Below are positions 51,601 to 63,198 of a stretch of DNA of 64,000 nucleotides, piece by piece. The notes below the pieces were generated by a model. That model saw nothing but the letters and a program-made list of their open reading frames with translations. It was not told the origin of the DNA and did not search any database. Made by a program: the position numbers and the translations under genes. The stretch's first letter is position 1; every line of letters begins with the position of its first letter. Location of the stretch: NCBI GenBank assembly GCA_947179155.2, contig OX359270.1, forward strand, positions 897,501 to 961,500, in the 5' to 3' direction. The DNA comes from Hedera helix (taxonomy: Eukaryota > Streptophyta > Magnoliopsida > Apiales > Araliaceae).

Positions 51601-53521
51601 CAATATAAGGTTTTAGCCTACATGGCATACCGTGTTTCTGTATTGGTTTCATGAACCAAAACGATCCGTGTTATAATTAGGAAACTGTTATTTCCACTGT
51701 GATTTTTGTTATTTCAGCCTATGGGCCCCATTGTTTACCTATAGCGACGGTTTTAACATGTAAAGTGTAATCATAGGTATATAGCGACGGTTTTAAAACC
51801 GTCGCTATAGGTAAACAATCGGGCTCACATGCGAAAATAACAAAAATAACTGCGGAAATATCAGTTTCCTATAATTAACATTGTGATATACTCTAAAGGT
51901 AATTCACGTGTCGTGACTTACTGGAGACAGGCCATCTCGTTGCTCATAGTTTTCTGTTCAAGACGGTTCGTAAACTGATTTACATGGATTGTCAGACTAT
52001 GCAGACTAATGCTAAAGGTTTATTTATGGAACTGGTTTGAGTTACGTTATTTGTTCCTATTGTTTTAGATAAATTGCTTATATTCTTTTATCCTGGTACC
52101 CAATATCCGCGTGTGTTTGACTCTTGAGAATTCATCTTTCTTCAATTTCAGATATGGATATATGGAAATAGCTTTGAATCTTTCCTTGTTGCTTTGGTGA
52201 ACCCCAATATGCAAGCAATTGAACCTTGGGCTAAAGAGAATGGTGTATCTGGGGATATTAGTTCCCTATGTGAAAATCCCAAGCTGAAAGACTACATACT
52301 TGGAGAGCTTTCAAAGATCGGAAAGGATAAAAAGGTTCTTTCTATTTACATTTATAAGTTCTTTATCCTTGTTGTTAACATACAATAATTTTACAGGGTT
52401 ATTGTGTCTTTCTTTTTGAGAGGGGTATGTATGTAGGGGGGAACAAAATAATCATCTTTTCTTAACCTACTTTATACTCTTGGCAGCTGAAAGGATTTGA
52501 ATTTATCAAAGCTGTTCACCTTGACCCTGTCCCATTTGACATGGATCGCGACCTCATCACCCCAACATTTAAGAAGAAAAGGCCACAGATGCTTAAATAC
52601 TACCAGGTAGCTTCTTTTGGCTCTCCCTAAAATAATGTAACACATGCTCTTTTCCTACCGTGGTCAATTTATAAAATTATCTTTTATGATTTCCTAATCT
52701 TAAATTTGTTATACATGGTCAAAGATCATGTCTTGCTCAGATGATTTGCTTAGTTGTATCTTAGGCTTTAATCTGACTGCATATAGTATGTATACAAGGG
52801 TTGTGGCCTTGCTCGGAAAAGTTGAACCAACTTTGAGATAAAATACTTTCATGAAAAAAACTCAAACGAAGAAAACTATGAAAATAGTATGATTCTATTA
52901 ATCGCAATGGCAGTTGCTTCTTTTATGGGACACATTTAAAACTCAATTCACATTCAATGCCAGAATGTTTCATGACTTTTAAATGTGACTACACCTACAT
53001 ATTTCATTAGGGTTGTGTCCTGGATAACAAAACAGTCTTTACCAAGAGGAAAGAGATCAGCATTGCGTAATCATGGGCATATGTAATGGAATATAGAGAA
53101 TATGAGAAACAGAGCTGCATCCTTGTCGCTTGGGTTCCAAATAAGAGATTCACATGCTAAATCCCATTTTGAGGCGCCTTTACCAGAATGTTGGTATACT
53201 AAATTTACCAAGTATTTCCAAAGAATTGAGGAGAGACTCCTTGCATGTTCTTTGTCAGTTTGTCCTACACATACAGTTTAATGATGTATGGTTGTGTACT
53301 TGTCTTTTTATTGTTTCCATGCCTCCCAATTGACCTTCACCTAGTAATTCATGAAGATGAAATATTTGTGGTAGGATGCTAGGATTATATTTTTTTAGGC
53401 TCAATGAAATACTTGTCGTGGGATTTTATTCTTCCAGGACTTGTTAATTTTATTCCTGACATGGATATTTGTATTGCAGAATATAATTGACGACATGTAC
53501 AAGAAGAAGCCTTCTGCCTGA
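39611..53521 (+). CDS. LACS4: Long-chain acyl-CoA synthetase (LACS4-like), nineteen exons
   Basis: Activates long-chain fatty acids to acyl-CoA with ATP for lipid synthesis and export; plant LACS3/4/5-type enzymes are ER-associated. Exons: 39611-39762, 40144-40207, 40287-40376, 42004-42060, 44314-44362, 44605-44681, 45796-45835, 45915-46009, 46429-46596, 46905-47015, 47090-47177, 47639-47705, 48146-48221, 48317-48434, 50338-50583, 50696-50835, 52152-52334, 52487-52606, 53480-53521. They join to 661 codons, 660 residues, the family length. All introns are GT-AG; the acceptor of exon 12 is a weak TCTAAG. Seen: AMP-binding loop YTSGTTGDPKG (229-239), LPLAHIFDR, ILSGAAPL, GYGLTETC (416-423), HTGDVGEW, DRKKNIFKLAQGEYVAVENL (515 on), KKKRPQMLKYYQ. 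The ATG sits in GGCAATGGCG. No peroxisomal tail signal or transit peptide, against LACS6/7/9. LACS3 or LACS5 naming cannot be excluded. Confidence 0.94.
40905..41073. mobile_element. Hairpin MITE in LACS intron 3
   Basis: The two halves are inverted copies: AGCAAATGAACAGTATGCTC and CACATAACAGTGGGGTCCAC on the left match AGCAAATGAACAATATGCTC and CACATAACAGTGGGATCCAC read inverted from the right. The loop is only a few bases. Such a long foldback in an intron could give a hairpin RNA when transcribed. Confidence 0.85.
41629..41649. repeat. (C)~21 homopolymer in LACS intron 3
   Basis: A long C run followed by ACCCCCACCCCC. It would be a C/G-quadruplex-prone tract on the two strands. Confidence 0.95.
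42328..42438. mobile_element. Short hairpin MITE, copy 2, LACS intron 4
   Basis: It carries TTTTCACAAGTAAAATTTGA and the inverted GAAATATCAATTCC arm, matching the element at 26427-26562, as well as the shared CTCTCTCTTACGTGAG-like inner part. Confidence 0.65.
43125..43141. repeat. (C)17 homopolymer in LACS intron 4
   Basis: Uninterrupted C run between GACT and TAAAAAAAG. Confidence 0.95.
43210..43737. repeat. Tandem duplication, ~276-bp unit, LACS intron 4
   Basis: Two diverged head-to-tail copies begin near 43217 (GACCAAAGTTTAGATCTGTG) and 43493 (GATCAAAATTTAGGTCTATT) and stay alignable to GTTAGCTTAGT. Estimated identity is around 80 percent by eye. Confidence 0.8.
44900..45605 (-). pseudogene. 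LINE fragment: RNase H-like domain, LACS intron 6
   Basis: The minus frame 45597-45130 has an RNase H fold signature: VGFVKLNCDTAV, CAEAMAILKGM and FVIVESDCEQI supply the Asp, Glu, Asp acidic set. After an in-frame TAA at 45127-45129 the same frame continues with GDCKQVESSFQFVQYSHIRQ then GGNRVAHGLAKLA, the C-terminal His/Asn motif. This is the 3' end of a plant L1-type LINE or a related RNase H gene. The Trp-Gly-Leu-Trp-x2-RN start matches LINE-derived proteins. A short A run at the 3' end (44901-44907) may be the tail. 5' truncation is typical of LINEs. It is inside the LACS gene, on the opposite strand. Confidence 0.78.
48435..50337. other. LACS intron 14, contents
   Basis: The longest late intron. 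It contains the MITE at 49239-49486. The part around 49700-49880 (TATAAATAATAAGTGAGG, then GTTGTAAGC and ATGAGCAATCC) has the look of a copia-type LTR promoter and R region. I could not fix its borders, so it is not listed as an element. Confidence 0.4.
49239..49486. mobile_element. Stowaway-like MITE, LACS intron 14
   Basis: Left TAGTCCTTCCATTTCAAATT and right, inverted, TACTTCCTTCGTATCGGAAT, with inner repeats (AAAAGTCAATTTGTGACATT / TTGACTTTTTTAAATCTATT) typical of the family at 61143 and 62700. About 245 bp, non-coding. Confidence 0.7.
51680..51869. mobile_element. 190-bp MITE with perfect 8-bp target duplication, LACS intron 16
   Basis: Ends GGAAACTGTTATTTCC and, inverted, GGAAACTGATATTTCC. 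TATAATTA flanks both sides (51672-51679, 51870-51877). An 8-bp duplication points to the hAT superfamily, although the terminal bases are not the usual CA(G)GG. The interior carries TATAGCGACGGTTTTAA on the left and, near the centre, the palindrome TAGCGACGGTTTTAAAACCG followed by TCGCTA, then GTAAACAAT inverted to match ATTGTTTAC. Confidence 0.85.
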
Positions 53522-54033
53522 AGGTAGTAAGTAGCATCTTCGCAGTTACAGTCACTGATTTTCTACTCACTGCGCCGCTAGTGAGGATATTCTTTTAGAA
53601 CAACTCCCTTTTTCTTTGCTTGGGACTGACTGTACATATCGATGTCACTAATATGCAGTATTTTCAAAAGAAAACTACCTGAATTATTTATTGATGTTTT
53701 CTTTCTTGGGTAATAAAATACATCAAACTATTTGCACACTTTGTTCAACTGATTTGGTTGCATGGGAGTCATGGATCAACTACAATGTGAACCAAGTTTC
53801 ATTACCCATTTTCCTGAAAATCTCTTTTGATCCAAATTCTCAATAAACTCCCTGCAAAAACAATTTTTAGGTTCAAATGCGTGTCTAGACAATGGTTATA
53901 CTTAATTTCTGAAATGGACACTTCTCCACAAGTATATCCACAATAAAGCATCCAATTTTCCTTCCAATGTCAAAATTAATACTCCAGAATTCAGATCTCG
54001 GCTCCAAAGAATTTCAATACCCCAACTCTTTGT

Positions 54034-54366
54034 GTGCTTCCTTTTCCATGTTCAAATAGAACAGGCGACGCCACTAATTGGTCAAGCCAAAGTATTAGCA
54101 TATATATAGCGATGGATCGTTTTTATGTTGCAAGAGTGGTATTGAGTTTTTGGACCATTACTATTATATTCAACCCGGTCACTAGGCACTACATAGTGCT
54201 TCCTCCATTGCCTAATCCTGAAAAAAGAAAAGGAGCTGGTGAAGGTTTTCTAACCACCCGGGGGTTCAAGATCAAGATCAAAATCAAAATCGTTGCGTTA
54301 CTACGAGGTCAAGATCAAAACACTAGGTCTAGGGAGGGAGGAGGAGATTCGAGTTTCAAGATTTAA
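54034..54366 (+). pseudogene. F-box protein fragment (F-box-associated region)
   Basis: The open frame contains TITIIFNPVTRHYIVLPPLP, close to the NPxTRxxxxLPPLP motif that opens the associated region of plant F-box proteins. No F-box precedes it. The rest of the domain is missing: the frame turns into low-complexity KIKIKIK and ends. It is a short relic, or a chance match strengthened by this one motif. Confidence 0.5.
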
Positions 54367-54824
54367 CAAAAGTGAGATAATATTTGATATTTATTTCACC
54401 AAATGTTTTGCAAAGGTATCACCATTATCTCCAATAGCTAGCTAGCTAGCTTTTCATGCGAACATAATTTTTACCAGGATACCCTCCTTTCTTACAACAT
54501 TGGCACAAGAAAGTTGGAAACTTTAAACTGTGCTTGGAGGAGGCGTGGATTGTTTTCCCCTTTGTTCTCCCACAATGGCCAAGGGCAGTGGCACAATAAC
54601 ATTTGATGAATTCATTTTTTGTATTTTTATTGTTATTGTATATAGGACATGTTTTCCTTGGTAAGCTTGGTGATATGAATTCTTGATCTTATGGATTTGA
54701 ATTATGTTTATTTCCTCTATTATGTACACAAACATTGAGTTGGCAATTTTAAGGTCTTGTAGAATTTGAATTTTGTTTTCAACGTTAGTATCTGTTTTCA
54801 TTGTAATTTGGAATGTAATGATTG

Positions 54825-55260
54825 TTGGGATACTTATTATGAAAAGTAAGTAGTCCTATTTTTAATTAAAGTATTATTTTGGAAAGGATTTTATATGTAG
54901 TAATAGTTTATTTTGGATGTGTACTATTTTGATTAGAAAGAGAAAAGTTATAAATATTCTATAAATAAAGTCTTATGTTGTTTAATTGTTGAAATATAGT
55001 AAAATCAAATATTATGTAGCAGCCTAAGAGTTGAGAGATTGTAAGATTGGGCTTTGAGTTTGTGTGAGGAAAAGAGTTTTTGTAATTTTTATATTCTATG
55101 CAAAAAAAGTTGTATCGTGTAAAGAGTGTTTTGTAGTTCTTATTTTTTGAAAAAAATTGTATGATGGAGATTATCATATTGTGTAACTTTAAGTTTAGTG
55201 CGTGAAACTTGAGAGTAATATTGTAAACCTATTTTATTGTTTGGTTTGACTATGAATTTC
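54825..55260 (+). other. Possible LTR (copia-like), borders uncertain
   Basis: It starts TGTTGGGATACTTATTATG, with a TATAAATATTCTATAAATAA promoter-like segment at about 54949 followed by GTC-rich and then GT-rich transcribed-looking sequence. I found neither a matching target duplication nor a clear CA end, so this is only a suggestion. Confidence 0.3.
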
Positions 55261-55644
55261 CTGGAATGTAGATAGATCAAAAGAGGAAATGAAGGGATAT
55301 GAATGGGAATTATAGTACCATGGGAAGAAGGGGCACATGTGGGAACATCTTTACACGAACCATTTCAATAGTACGGGTGCTGTCATGCCACCAGACACGA
55401 CTTAATTTCCAACCATAATTTGGGTTAAACCCTTCAACTATGAAGAGTAAAAATTGGATCAATTAATATGTGTAATGGTATGGGTATAAATTTTTGACAT
55501 TTCATTAGAAACTTTAATCATAGTATCATTTGCACAGTAATTAAGAGCATGCTCAACGGTTCAGGTAAAGTGAAGTTTGACACGAATTTCTCCTTATCAG
55601 ACCCCATTTTTTAAGAATAAATATAAACACACAACAATTAAATA

Positions 55645-55735
55645 CTACATCCATCTAAGCCATTAAAAAGTGGGACATGACATTAAAATCCATATCATGC
55701 CCCACTTTTTAATGGTGCAGATGAATTTAATATTT
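55645..55735. repeat. Short inverted repeat (hairpin)
   Basis: CATTAAAAAGTGGGACATGA faces TCATGCCCCACTTTTTAATG about 15 bp away, with outer CATCTAAG / GCAGATG halves. Probably a miniature foldback element. Confidence 0.8.
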
Positions 55736-57066
55736 GATATAGTGTTTGGTTATTATTTGTATAGACTTGTCTATTTTTTAATGGTTGAGATGCATTTTGT
55801 GTTTTATTTTATCATTGATTTTTGTTAAGTTATATTTTTCCCAAATGAATTTGTAATAAGAAAATGGTGAAAGCAAGCTAAAGACTTAATTACCTAGTTT
55901 CAATTGTAATAAGCACCTAGGTTTTTTTTTCCTAATTTAATCTGAGCTTTATGTAAGGGGCATATATGCAAAAAATGAGCAATTTAAATGTGGCACAAAT
56001 ATTTCAGCATAATGTTAATGGAGGTATCTTGGAGTTATTTAATACAAGAGAAAAGAAGAGAGAATAAAACGAGGGTGTGTCTTGGAGTATAAATAGCAAG
56101 AGAAAATAAAAAGTAAGAGAAAATGAGGCTTATTAGGCCCAAAAAAATTCTTCTCACTTTTGAGAAGAAAGCTTCTCTAACATTCTCTTCTTTTCTTTTC
56201 TTTTCTTCAACCAAAAAACTCCCAGACATGGTGCAAAGGAAGTAGCAACTTAATTTCTTAAAGTAGTTCGATGTGCATAACCAACATAAAAATAGTTGTA
56301 CAAAAACCAAAGAAAAAAAATACTACGTGAGCTCTTATATACCGTAAATACAATTAGTGACGTATTGATACATGAGATTGAATAAGATTATAAGTTAGGC
56401 CTCCATATTATATATCTGATTAAAATAATTAACATTAATAATTATCTACATAACTGACAACAACAAAATCGATACATAAAATAACAAGATATATCATTTA
56501 CCTTTAAATTATTGATATGATTTATTAACACTTTGTCATTTTTTTACTATTCAATACATGAAATAATAGTGTTCATTCACAACTTTTTGGCCACAATTTG
56601 TGCACATAAAATCACTCAAATTCTTTATATAGGCATCACATTATACTACAAACAATGAAAAGAAAAATGGATTGAAAAATTGTAAATTGCTACTGAAGCA
56701 AAAACAAACAAAATAACTCTATTTTATGCATGATGAACCAACACACATATATAAAACTTTATACAGAAGTCTGTAAACTATATACAAATCCACATTCCAC
56801 AACTGAATAAGTTGCCACTCATTGTCATGACCTCTACTTACCTTTCAACCAAACCATGCCTCCAGTGAAGAAACAAATAATTCTTTCTTTTACCTTTATG
56901 AAAAATCATTTGAAATTTTAATGATACTTTGTACAACCGACAGCTTTAAACAGTAATATAGCAAGGAAGTGTTTTCAAACAGAAACAAAAAAAAAAAGAA
57001 AAAAGAAAAGGTGAAAGGTGGGAGATCACATGGTTTGACCAATGCCGACTATCTTTCTTTGTTCTG

Positions 57067-60000
57067 TCATTGCATTTCCTTGGGTATCACGTTAACTCCA
57101 TCAATGGGAACAGGCGATAAAGATGAAACCTGCAGCGCAAGTAGTTCTTCTCTGCTATACTTCAACCTTTGATCTATTTCAAAGTATCCACAAGATAATT
57201 AGATGCAGCATAAAGTATTGAAGCTTCGGAAAATATAATTGCAGCAAAGAACATACCGATGAAAGTATCCATTTCAAGCATACCACATCAACAATTTCCC
57301 CTCTTTCTTTTTCCATTTCCTAGTCTTTGAAATTATTGCCGAGGGAGATGAGTGTTTTGAGTGGCCTCGATCAGATGGGAGGAAGTGATAAAGCTCATGC
57401 CTCACTTCAATTTGAGGATTCCTTTGACAGAATGATAAGAGAACATCCTTGGTTAACAGCCAACCACCCCTCAAATCCAGCACTTTAAGATTACGTGGAG
57501 GATTAAATGAAGCAAGGCCAATACCAGTAAACACGGCACCACGGACACTGAGATGTGTCAAATTTAGGATAGATGAGAAGTGGTGCAAAGACGTGTCTGT
57601 TAGGGAACCACTGAGAGAAAGATAGTTCAATCTCTGGAAGTTTGATAGAGGATTCAGTGATACATCACTAACTTGGGTCTCCTCCAAATCCAATCTTTCT
57701 AAACAGCTGAGATTTTGCAATGCTGCCAATGATGGGATCCTATCTGGAATCTGTTCAATTTGACCTGGGTGTCCATATGAAACTTTCAGATAATTGCATA
57801 TTAATTAAATGTGAAAAAGGACAGAAAAAGAAGAGAGGACTGATAGTTTATGCTTGAAATGGGACCAATTAAAATAAAATAGTGATATTGCATTTGTTTA
57901 TGCTTGAAATCACAAAACTGAAGAATAACAAAATAAAGAGTTGGTCCCAGACTCTCAGTCAACCGCATCTCACTCCGTGGCACATTACAAGTAATATGAA
58001 GATGCTAACATAAACCTGTTTAGAAAAAAAAAATGCAACCCGTGCTCGAATGATACAGGCGGCCTATTATATTTAGATAATTGAACCTAATTTGAACTCC
58101 CAGGACCTGAGGACCAAGAGAGGTCCGGTTTCTTAGGATAAAAGAGAAGCTTCTTTTTCTCCCTAGTCATTTCAACAACATAAAGTATTTCAAATTGCAC
58201 TTCTGATGTAATGATTTCTTGCCTATTATTCCTGTATTTTATACTCTTAGACCTGAGCAGGGGGGAGATAAGGTAAGGGAGGAAGTAAAGTACTTGATAT
58301 CAGGGTCAGGTTGCAGTCATTGTCAATCTATCCCCAAATTACCCTTCCCCTCTTGGTCATATATCTTCAACTGTTTCATAATGTTCCATAACACTGAGTG
58401 TCACTAGGGCAAATTAAAAATCAAAGCCCTCCAATAACAAAGCTTCCACCTCTTCTCCCTCTCACGTTCTCTATACGGAACTTTGCTCTCCCCATAAAGT
58501 GCAATTGCAGATTGATTAATAATAAAAACATACACCTAGTAGTTAATCAATACAAAAACTCCCAAAGTCCTTCTAAAGGAAGCATACCTCTAACATATGT
58601 ACTGCTTAGGTTGATAGCTTTAAGTGAAGGCATTGTGCTGATGTATGAGATGGCAAGATCATCAGTTGGCGTGCTAGATAGTAATAAAGTTTCAAGAATG
58701 GGAACATGTCCAACTAAAATCCCCACTCCTGCAGAGCTAACTCTTGTGCTGCTGAGATTTAAAAATTTTAAGTTGACTCCTACAGATGCTATCATTTTAA
58801 TGGAATCATCTCCGATTGGACAACAACTGAGGTCCAAATATTCCAGTGCAATCATATCAGACAAAAAGCAGAACCTATGAAGTGAAGTGTTGGATACATC
58901 CAAGAAAGTAAGGAAACTGGTGTCGACATGTGAAAAAGCTTCAGACATATCTTCAAATGTTGCTCCAGTAAGAATAAGCTTTGTCAAACGAACTTTATCA
59001 CCTGGTCCTTCAAATATATAATGTATGGTGCAACTACTCATGTTCAGACATGCAATAGAGGACAATTTTGGCATTTTTGTAACCTTCGTCCAAGCTAGAT
59101 TCAGGAAACGCAACTTGGGGAACATATGAAGGACAGCAACTCCTTTGTTAGATACTTCGCTACCCCAAAGATTGAGGTATTGTAAATTTGTCAGGACCTG
59201 GAAGAATTTGGAAAGCATGGCAGTCAGCTTAAATATTTCAACCATCTAGCTTGACAACAAAAATAAAAAAATCACCTAGCTTGAAGTGGCAGCATTCAAT
59301 GAGAGCTGACATATTAAAAAAACCAACATTCAAGAAAATAATACATGAATGATTAATCAAAAGGATCACTGAGACAAATTCTGCTAAATCGCGTGCCTTA
59401 ATATTCGAAATGTACTAAAAGTGTTCAGAAAAATTGTTTAAGTGCTAAAAAATGCAAAAGACCACACGCATACACATACAAGAGTAATCAGAAAGCTTTT
59501 ATAAAGGAATACAAGAGAAACAAGGATTTATCAAAAAATTAATGTACAAGCTACACTTCAACACAAAGAGAGGGACAACTGAAAAATTAAGGGACTGAAG
59601 CTATTGAGAACATTTAGAAAATAGAAAATAATATACCTGGAGAGAACCAAGTGCTAGATCAGTGACACGTAAGCCTCCCAAATCCAACATAGATAGCTTT
59701 CTAAGTGAAGAGAGAAGCGTAACCCCATTTGCAGTCACACCCGTCTCTGAAATGCATAATTCCTCCAAAGTTGGAATGGACAAAAGATGCCTGATTCCAG
59801 CATCAGTAACCTTAGGGCATCTAGCAAGGTCCAACTCTTTCAAATTACTCATACCTGAAATGCGACAAAATATATGCATATTTACCATAAAATATCAAAA
59901 CTCTACTCAGTAGTTACTATAATAGAATTTGAGTGGAAGTACATATTTCGAAAAAGGAATAATTTGATGTAGAAATATATAATAATTTTGTAATCTACAC

Positions 60001-61574
60001 GCAGCCCCAAAATTGCTTGTGCTAAAACACACTCATATAGAAGCTCTTTATAATCATCAATCTTTACCCACTTCCTAAATCGTAAAAAACACCTTACCTC
60101 GTATAGTTTAGAATTCATTATGTACGACAAAAACATATCTCTGTAGAATCATCGACTTGAATCACTTCCTACTTTGTTAAGAAAAACCTTTCCTAGTATA
60201 ATTCATACAATCGTCAATTTTTACCCACTTCTTACTTCGTGCGTGAACACCTTTCCTGGTATAGTTTAGAATTCATCATGTATGACAAAAAAAAACACAG
60301 TCTCAATTATCAGATCAGATTAGAATTTCCACTAAAGTAGATATTATATATGCCCATCTTTATGAACAGAAATACACATTACAACGAATCGATGCATGCA
60401 TGGACATAATGAGTTTTTCATTAAACATCCAGCAGATGAAAGGGCAAAGGATCTGATAATGAAGCTCATTGGAAGATTACATGACAGACGCTAAAAGTGA
60501 TTGTACATGACATCAGATGAAGGGGGAAAAATATCGTTAATCCTATACAAAAAGATAATCAAAAAATAATAACCATAATTGCATACCTGCAAGAGGCCAA
60601 ATGGTAGAACTACTGACTTTATGGCAATCCGCAACATTTAGTGATTGCAGGTAGGGAAGGGCACTCAAGTATGCCATCCATTCCGCATCCACAATGGTCT
60701 CACCCTTCAGATCGATCTTCTCCAAGGTGTTCTTAAAAACTCTACAGGAGAAAACAATTCTAGGAATTCAATAACAAACTTCTTAACTCTAATATTCTCT
60801 TTATAAGTTAAACTTCAGAACACTACAAATATCATTAGTCCAGAAAAATAAATTTTCAAGCATCTAATAAAGTTATTGCTACTAATAGTTTTTTAACAAC
60901 TACAATGAATAACATTTACATTATTTTGCAAGAGCTGTTAAATTCCAAATACACACGTAGCTGATATTATTGCTGATCTATTGTATACGTAAAGAAATAC
61001 AACTTACTAAAACCATATATGCATACATAATATAGAGCAACTTCCCATTTAAATTATCAATACAGATATAGTAAAATTCACATCAATTTACCATGATCCA
61101 ATCTCTGGTTCTTAGCAGTTAGCACACAATTCAATTAATCATACTTCCCCATTCAAAGGACCACTATTGACTTTTTGAAGTCAATTTAAAATATTTTCAA
61201 ATTCAAAATTGAAACAAAATTAATTTAGTTTTAAACAATACAATTATGAAAATTGTAAACTTTATAAGTATCAGTGCCAATTATGAATAACATCAATTTT
61301 CAATTTAAATGATCTGAAATTGACTTTAATCAAACTGATCCTATATTTGAGGGAGTATATTAATAAACCATAGCACGCGTATACATCAATTGTCGTAAAA
61401 TTACTCGAGCAAGGAAGGAAAAAGGAGTCGGCGACGGATAAGGCGGCCGACGAGAGCCTCGGCGAGGTGAGACGGCAAGCAGTCGAGAGTCCGGCGCTGT
61501 CTCCGCCACGTTTCAACGGCGTCTCGGCTCTGAGTCGCCGATTCGATGCACATATGAATCAGACTGCTATCCAT
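57067..61574 (-). CDS. Leucine-rich-repeat (RNI-like) protein, six exons, last exon out of frame by one base
   Basis: Exons (minus): 61405-61574, 60587-60741, 59637-59854, 58588-59197, 57257-57764, 57067-57173. All introns are GT-AG. The N-terminus (SLIHMCIESATQSRDAVETW RRQRR) lacks an F-box or signal peptide. From residue 57 on there are about 18 cysteine-free and cysteine-containing LRRs of the RNI type (LKELDLARCPKVTDAGIRHL; LEYLDLSCCPIGDDSIKMIA; LKVLDLRGG). The family is a plant LRR protein of unknown role. In exon 5 the frame stops at TGA 57274-57276, giving 547 residues. Yet exon 6 has a clean frame (QRLKYSREELLALQVSSLSP to IPKEMQ, stop 57067-57069) with fitting phase if one base were absent near 57280. 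The real product is probably about 588 residues, and a frameshift allele or base error is present. Cellular location unknown. Confidence 0.85.
60054..60293. repeat. Three diverged ~80-bp tandem repeats in LRR-gene intron 2
   Basis: The segments 60054-60136, 60147-60209 (shortened) and 60211-60293 share TTTACCCACTTC, CACCTTxCCT and GTATAGTTTAGAATTCAT. Intronic, no coding content. Confidence 0.75.
61143..61357. mobile_element. Stowaway-like MITE upstream of exon 1's splice donor (LRR intron 1)
   Basis: Left TACTTCCCCATTCAAAGGAC pairs with inverted right TATACTCCCTCAAATATAGG, followed by inner repeats TTGACTTTTTGAAGTCAATT and TTGATTAAAGTCAATTTCAG. Family as at 49239 and 62700. Confidence 0.7.
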
Positions 61575-62197
61575 CTCGATCGCCAATCCCCGGAATTGGG
61601 TGGATGATAATTATGATTGTTGTTTCTTTGCTGACTAATTTGAAAGATTCTTAATTATTTAATTATTTAGAAGATTGCTCTAATTAGGGTTTGAACATTG
61701 ACGAAGGAATTAGGAATGTTAAATTTAGACCGTGTTTGGATTTAAGAGAAACAGTTATTAAAAATAAAATATATTTTTTTAAGATTAATATTAATTTTTT
61801 AAAATTAATTGAGATATTTTTAAATTTAAAATTAATAAATTTATTTAAATTTTTAAAAATAATAAATTTAATAAATAATAGTATATTTTAAATAATTTAT
61901 AATATTCATAATTATATTGATTTAAATTAAATAAATTTATGTCAATTTTAAGTTTAAAATTTTTAAAATTAATTTTTTAAAAATTAATAATAATTTTATA
62001 ATTTAAAACGGAGAGAATATTTAATAAATTATTTAAAAATTATTTTATCGCCCATTGAGTTTATACATACTTGCAATAAATATCCACATATTTTATTGAA
62101 ATATAAATTTTGTACACAAAAAAATATAAAAAATAAATAAATAAATTAGATTTATTATAAGTTTTTATGTTTTGTATATATATAAAAAGTCATCTTA

Positions 62198-62373
62198 AGA
62201 TGCCAACAAAATCCCCCAGCCTTGCCATAAAACCAACTCACGACACAACACGTGACGCTGGGAGTCATACGTGCGTCGGGATAAGGCCGTTGGAGTGCTA
62301 GGCGGAATCCTCTGGGCAGGCGCATGCTGGTCGAGTTGAGTGACCCAGAGCCCCTGCTTATGGTAGCACACAA
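62198..62373. other. GC-rich island of unknown origin
   Basis: About 175 bp with roughly half G+C inside sequence that is otherwise some 80 percent A+T (estimated by eye). The reverse strand is open throughout (LNSTSMRLPRGFRLALQRPY) but unrecognised. It may be an inserted fragment of a retroelement leader, organelle or repeat DNA. Confidence 0.5.
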
Positions 62374-62699
62374 GAAAAAAAAAATAACTATTCTTTTTGT
62401 CCTAAAGTAAATATTTAATTTTAATTTTTTTAAATTAAATTAACTATTTTTTAAATTAATGATTAAACTTATATAAATATATTTTTAAAATTATAGAAAT
62501 TAGAGTTAATAGTAAATTGTATATAGTCTCTTTTGATTATAATCTATTCGCCTATATTTTGTAAAAAAAATGACACAAAATTTAGTTTTAAAAATAGTGA
62601 ATTTAACTTTGAAAAGTCAAAAATTAGGCATTTAATTTGTGACGGAAGGAGTAAATATCAATCCTAGTTGTGGAGTTAAAATGAACTTTTTAAAAAATA

Positions 62700-62958
62700 A
62701 TACTTCCTCCGTTCTAAAATATAAGATTATTATTTATTTTTTGAAATCAATTCAAGATATTTTCAATTTCAAAATTGATATAAATTCTTTTAATTTTAGT
62801 CAATACAACGATAGATATTATTAACTTTTTAAAAAGTACTACTAATTATAAAATTAAATATTTTATAATTTTTAATGAATCAACTCAATTTCGAGTTTAA
62901 AATATTATAAATTGACTTTTAAAAGTAATAATGGTCTTATAATTTAAAACGGAAAGAG
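62700..62958. mobile_element. Stowaway-like MITE
   Basis: Left TACTTCCTCCGTTCTAAAAT and ATAAGATTATTATT face right, inverted, CCGTTTTAAATTATAAGACC and ATTATTACTTTTAAAAGTC. About 75-bp inverted arms, 259 bp in all, with the shared core AAAATTGATATAAATTCTTT. Confidence 0.8.
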
Positions 62959-63147
62959 GGCGATTTTTTAAGTTATATATATATATATATATATATCAAT
63001 TTGGTTAATCATCGAGTTAATACAAACTTAGTTTGAGTTAATACCGAGTTAGTCACGAATTCATCATCTCAATTGATACAATATATGTCATATTCATAAT
63101 TATACTCAATTTTTCGTGTTTTTTTATTGTATTATTCCAAGAATGTA

Positions 63148-63156
63148 TATATATGA

Positions 63157-63196
<40 letters not shown>
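63148..63196. repeat. (TA)n microsatellite
   Basis: About 20 TA units, interrupted once near its start. Confidence 0.93.

Positions 63197-63198
<2 letters not shown>

Larger units (their letters stand above)
53522..57066. other. Intergenic region between LACS and LRR genes (convergent 3' ends)
   Basis: Includes both 3' UTRs, an F-box fragment near 54.1 kb, an LTR-like stretch near 54.8-55.2 kb, and a hairpin at 55645-55735. I see no intact gene. Confidence 0.55.
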
